Shown piece after piece: positions 57,306 through 58,995 of a DNA stretch of 58,995 nt. Every line of letters starts with the position of its first letter. The first letter of the stretch is position 1. Under the pieces are notes generated by a model that saw nothing but the letters and a program-made list of their open reading frames with translations, searched no databases and was not told the DNA's origin. This DNA comes from a virus. Where the stretch lies: IMG/VR virus record IMGVR_UViG_3300025536_000017, positions 1 to 58,995 of that record; one strand, written 5' to 3'. The position numbers and the translations under genes were made by a program.

Positions 57306-58073
57306 CTAAATCTTCCGCTCCATCGATCGTACTACGCCAGCCGGCAATTCACCATGCTCTTTGCGATATTCACGCGCAAGCGTGCAAAGCAGATCATCGA
57401 TTCGTGACGGCAAAAGCCCACCATTAGCGTTGCAGAGGACGCCAATAGCGAGCATCCAATCTTCAACGTGGAGAACCTCCACATTCCGCAAGCCAGTGTT
57501 GCGACCTCCGCCAGAAACCTTCACATTGGCCGCGGCCTCGGCAGCCTTCTCTTGCTCGCGGAACTTCTCAAACTCAGCGAAAGCCGTATCGGCATTGCGC
57601 GTAGCTGCGCCAACATTGGTAAACTCACCATCAGAAGCGCCAGCAATGGCTTGTTGTTCAGCCAGTTCAGCAGCACGCGCCGCAGCTTCGGCTTTCTCGC
57701 TCGCTATTCTGGCAAGCTCTAATTTATACAATCGATCATGTTCTTCTTTTACCAAGAACGCCTGTAATCGCTCCTTAATGCGATCGATAAGTTTTTCGAG
57801 AGGCGTTCGCGCCGCCTTGAACTCGTCATTTGTCTTCTTGACGATATCATTCCACGGCCCGACCGCCGCCTTGCGCTCATCCTCTGCGGCCTTGATGATA
57901 TCCTTCGCAGCATCAAGATATTGCTTCGCCGATTCTGCGGCGTCTTTATTCTCAATGACGGGATACATGTTTAGAAAATCAGTAAGAGCGTCAAACGCCT
58001 CACGACATTCGTTGAGCGAATTGTAATTAGATTCAACTGGTGGTTTGTTGTCACCAATCTGCGCGTCGGTCAT
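57306..58073 (-). CDS. Coiled-coil protein of the replication operon
   Basis: 255 residues. Long helix (~55-175): AAESAKQYLDAAKDIIKAAEDERKAAV, EKLIDRIKERLQAFLVKEEHDRLYKLELARIASEKAEAAARAAEL. It resembles phage proteins near ssDNA-binding and recombination genes. The C-terminal ~55 residues are compact (EVLHVEDWMLAIGVLCNA). Function unknown. Confidence 0.55.
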   Translation of the reverse strand: MTDAQIGDNKPPVESNYNSLNECREAFDALTDFLNMYPVIENKDAAESAKQYLDAAKDIIKAAEDERKAAVGPWNDIVKKTNDEFKAARTPLEKLIDRIKERLQAFLVKEEHDRLYKLELARIASEKAEAAARAAELAEQQAIAGASDGEFTNVGAATRNADTAFAEFEKFREQEKAAEAAANVKVSGGGRNTGLRNVEVLHVEDWMLAIGVLCNANGGLLPSRIDDLLCTLAREYRKEHGELPAGVVRSMERKI

Positions 58074-58337
58074 TGCGCCAATCCTTTCGCGATTATGCTG
58101 GGAAATGGCTAGAGCGCCTTCGACCTCGCTCTAGCCGCCAGTTGCCGTCTCTCCGCGCTGTCACGTCAGCGGCCGTCCCAGGGTTTCGCCTGCACGACGG
58201 TCTGTTACTCGCTAGTCTCTTTGGTCGACGTTCACCTAGTCATTCCACCTAGCGCCATGGCCCCGTCCTCTCGACCCCTTGCTAAGACGGGAATTGGAGC
58301 GGAGCCTTGCGGCAACGGGCCTCCCAAGAAGCTCACA
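58074..58337. other. 264-base gap with long hairpin, no gene seen
   Basis: No credible coding frame. GGCTAGAGCG / CGCTCTAGCC (58107-58136) form a perfect 10-bp stem with a 10-base loop; CCCGTC/GACGGG (about 58263-58292) form a second. The first has no clear T-run on either side. It could be a terminator, an RNA processing site or a small RNA between the ssDNA-binding and coiled-coil genes. Confidence 0.4.
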
Positions 58338-58985
58338 TCAGGCGCTGCGCTGCGCTCCCCACGGACGCGACTTGCCGGCAAATGTGCCGGCAGGGCCGCT
58401 TGCGGCGGCGCGCTGCGATAGTGGGCGCTCGTCCTGCGGAGCGCCACGAACGGCGCTCTGCGCCCCGCCGTTGAATGTGCTGCGCGCCGTCGAACGGTCT
58501 GGCTGTTGCTCGACCTGCTTCATTTCCGTCTGTCCGCCGTTCTTTTCGTCAAATTCAGCGACAGATAGATAGGCGAGCTTACCTGGAATATTGTTCTGAT
58601 CGAAGCCCATTTTCTTCTCGCCAGTTCTGGCGTCAGTATATTCTGATCCAGGCTGCACGGTGACATGCGCATAGAACGGAATGCCGATAATCTGATCAAC
58701 ATCTTCGTATTGAGGATATCCGCAGGCGCGACCCAACGCGCGGAGATCGGCTAGGGCAAATTCGCGGACATTCGGTTTTTCATGTGCGAAGTTGTAGTTG
58801 ATGCTCAATTCGCAGCCTTCATACTCGCCAGCGGCAACCTGATAATCAACTTTCATGAAATCGTTGCCAGCTTTCGACTGCTTGATTTCAGAACTCACGA
58901 CGACGAGCAAATACCAATCGTCGGGAATAGCCCCGCCCTTGTCGTTTGCCGCGCTCGTATCGAGCACAAATCCAAATCCAGCCAT
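58338..58985 (-). CDS. Single-stranded DNA-binding-like protein (DUF669)
   Basis: 215 residues. GFGFVLDTSAANDKGGAIPDDWYLLVVVSSEIKQSKAGND, then VDYQVAAGEYEGCELSINYNF and REFALADLRALGRACGY, match the DUF669 family found in phage replication modules. C-terminal part is disordered, with RPWG near the end as in relatives. It probably coats ssDNA for the primase-helicase. ATG 58985 lies 10 bases from the window edge, so upstream genes of the operon are missing. Confidence 0.72.
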   Translation of the reverse strand: MAGFGFVLDTSAANDKGGAIPDDWYLLVVVSSEIKQSKAGNDFMKVDYQVAAGEYEGCELSINYNFAHEKPNVREFALADLRALGRACGYPQYEDVDQIIGIPFYAHVTVQPGSEYTDARTGEKKMGFDQNNIPGKLAYLSVAEFDEKNGGQTEMKQVEQQPDRSTARSTFNGGAQSAVRGAPQDERPLSQRAAASGPAGTFAGKSRPWGAQRSA

Positions 58986-58995
58986 AACAGTTCTC

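Noticed and set aside
1-58995. Circular or end-joined genome within this window
   Set aside because: Continuing the truncated gene from position 1 into 58995 gives about 35 unrelated codons and a stop, overlapping the ssDNA-binding gene start. Some sequence must be missing or the ends are not adjacent.

Overview
The window is most of a tailed, podovirus-like phage genome. It carries an N4-gp56-type major capsid protein, a P22-like portal, a large terminase, T7-type nozzle and adaptor proteins and a complete lysis cassette. No tape measure and no tail-tube or sheath genes are visible. The host is probably an alphaproteobacterium, perhaps of the Hyphomicrobiales. The grounds are a phage copy of the cell-cycle regulator GcrA, a spike-base protein of the RCAP_Rcc01079 type and GC-rich codon use. 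No integrase and no recognisable CI-like repressor are present. Neither end of the window closes a gene neatly, and joining the two ends does not extend the truncated first gene sensibly.

Layout. Positions 1-40233 are one long leftward late region. Reading in the direction of transcription it holds terminase small subunit, terminase large subunit, portal, scaffold, major capsid protein, adaptor and tail-tube-like proteins, fibres and adhesins, nozzle-like protein, internal virion proteins, a 4521-residue polyvalent protein, the lysis genes, a spike base and a tail fibre. About 0.6 kb of AT-rich non-coding DNA (40261-40845) separates it from a rightward block (40846-48648). That block is made of small, mostly unknown genes plus ThyX, an HNH endonuclease, a DGQHR/ParB-like protein and a DEDD exonuclease, and it ends at a strong terminator (48669-48695). 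A second leftward block (48694-58985) is the replication region: ssDNA-binding-like protein, coiled-coil protein, PD-(D/E)XK nuclease, GcrA, an SF2 helicase carrying an intein, and an NrS-1-like primase-polymerase/helicase.

How the parts work together. The polyvalent protein combines a degenerate lysozyme-like domain, a methyltransferase fold, a Strawberry-notch/DarB-like helicase, an HEXXH zincin motif and a PLxRFG region. It is probably packaged and ejected with the DNA to protect it. Two inteins with LAGLIDADG endonuclease motifs both interrupt Walker A loops of SF2 helicases, so helicase activity should depend on protein splicing. Two free-standing HNH endonucleases add to the mobile-element load.

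The most unusual global signal is a 14-bp palindrome, TCAGA-N4-TCTGA. I found nine exact copies by eye, where chance predicts well under one. Most lie 13-20 bp upstream of start codons at module boundaries on both strands. The second is a series of tiny genes (26-39 codons), missed by ordinary length cut-offs, that encode single-span membrane peptides or lipoproteins wedged between late genes. Two of them flank terminase and share an LPDG-x-x-R start. The last is a 1-base frame break, next to a perfect TTTAAAG slippery heptamer, in the tail-fibre gene.
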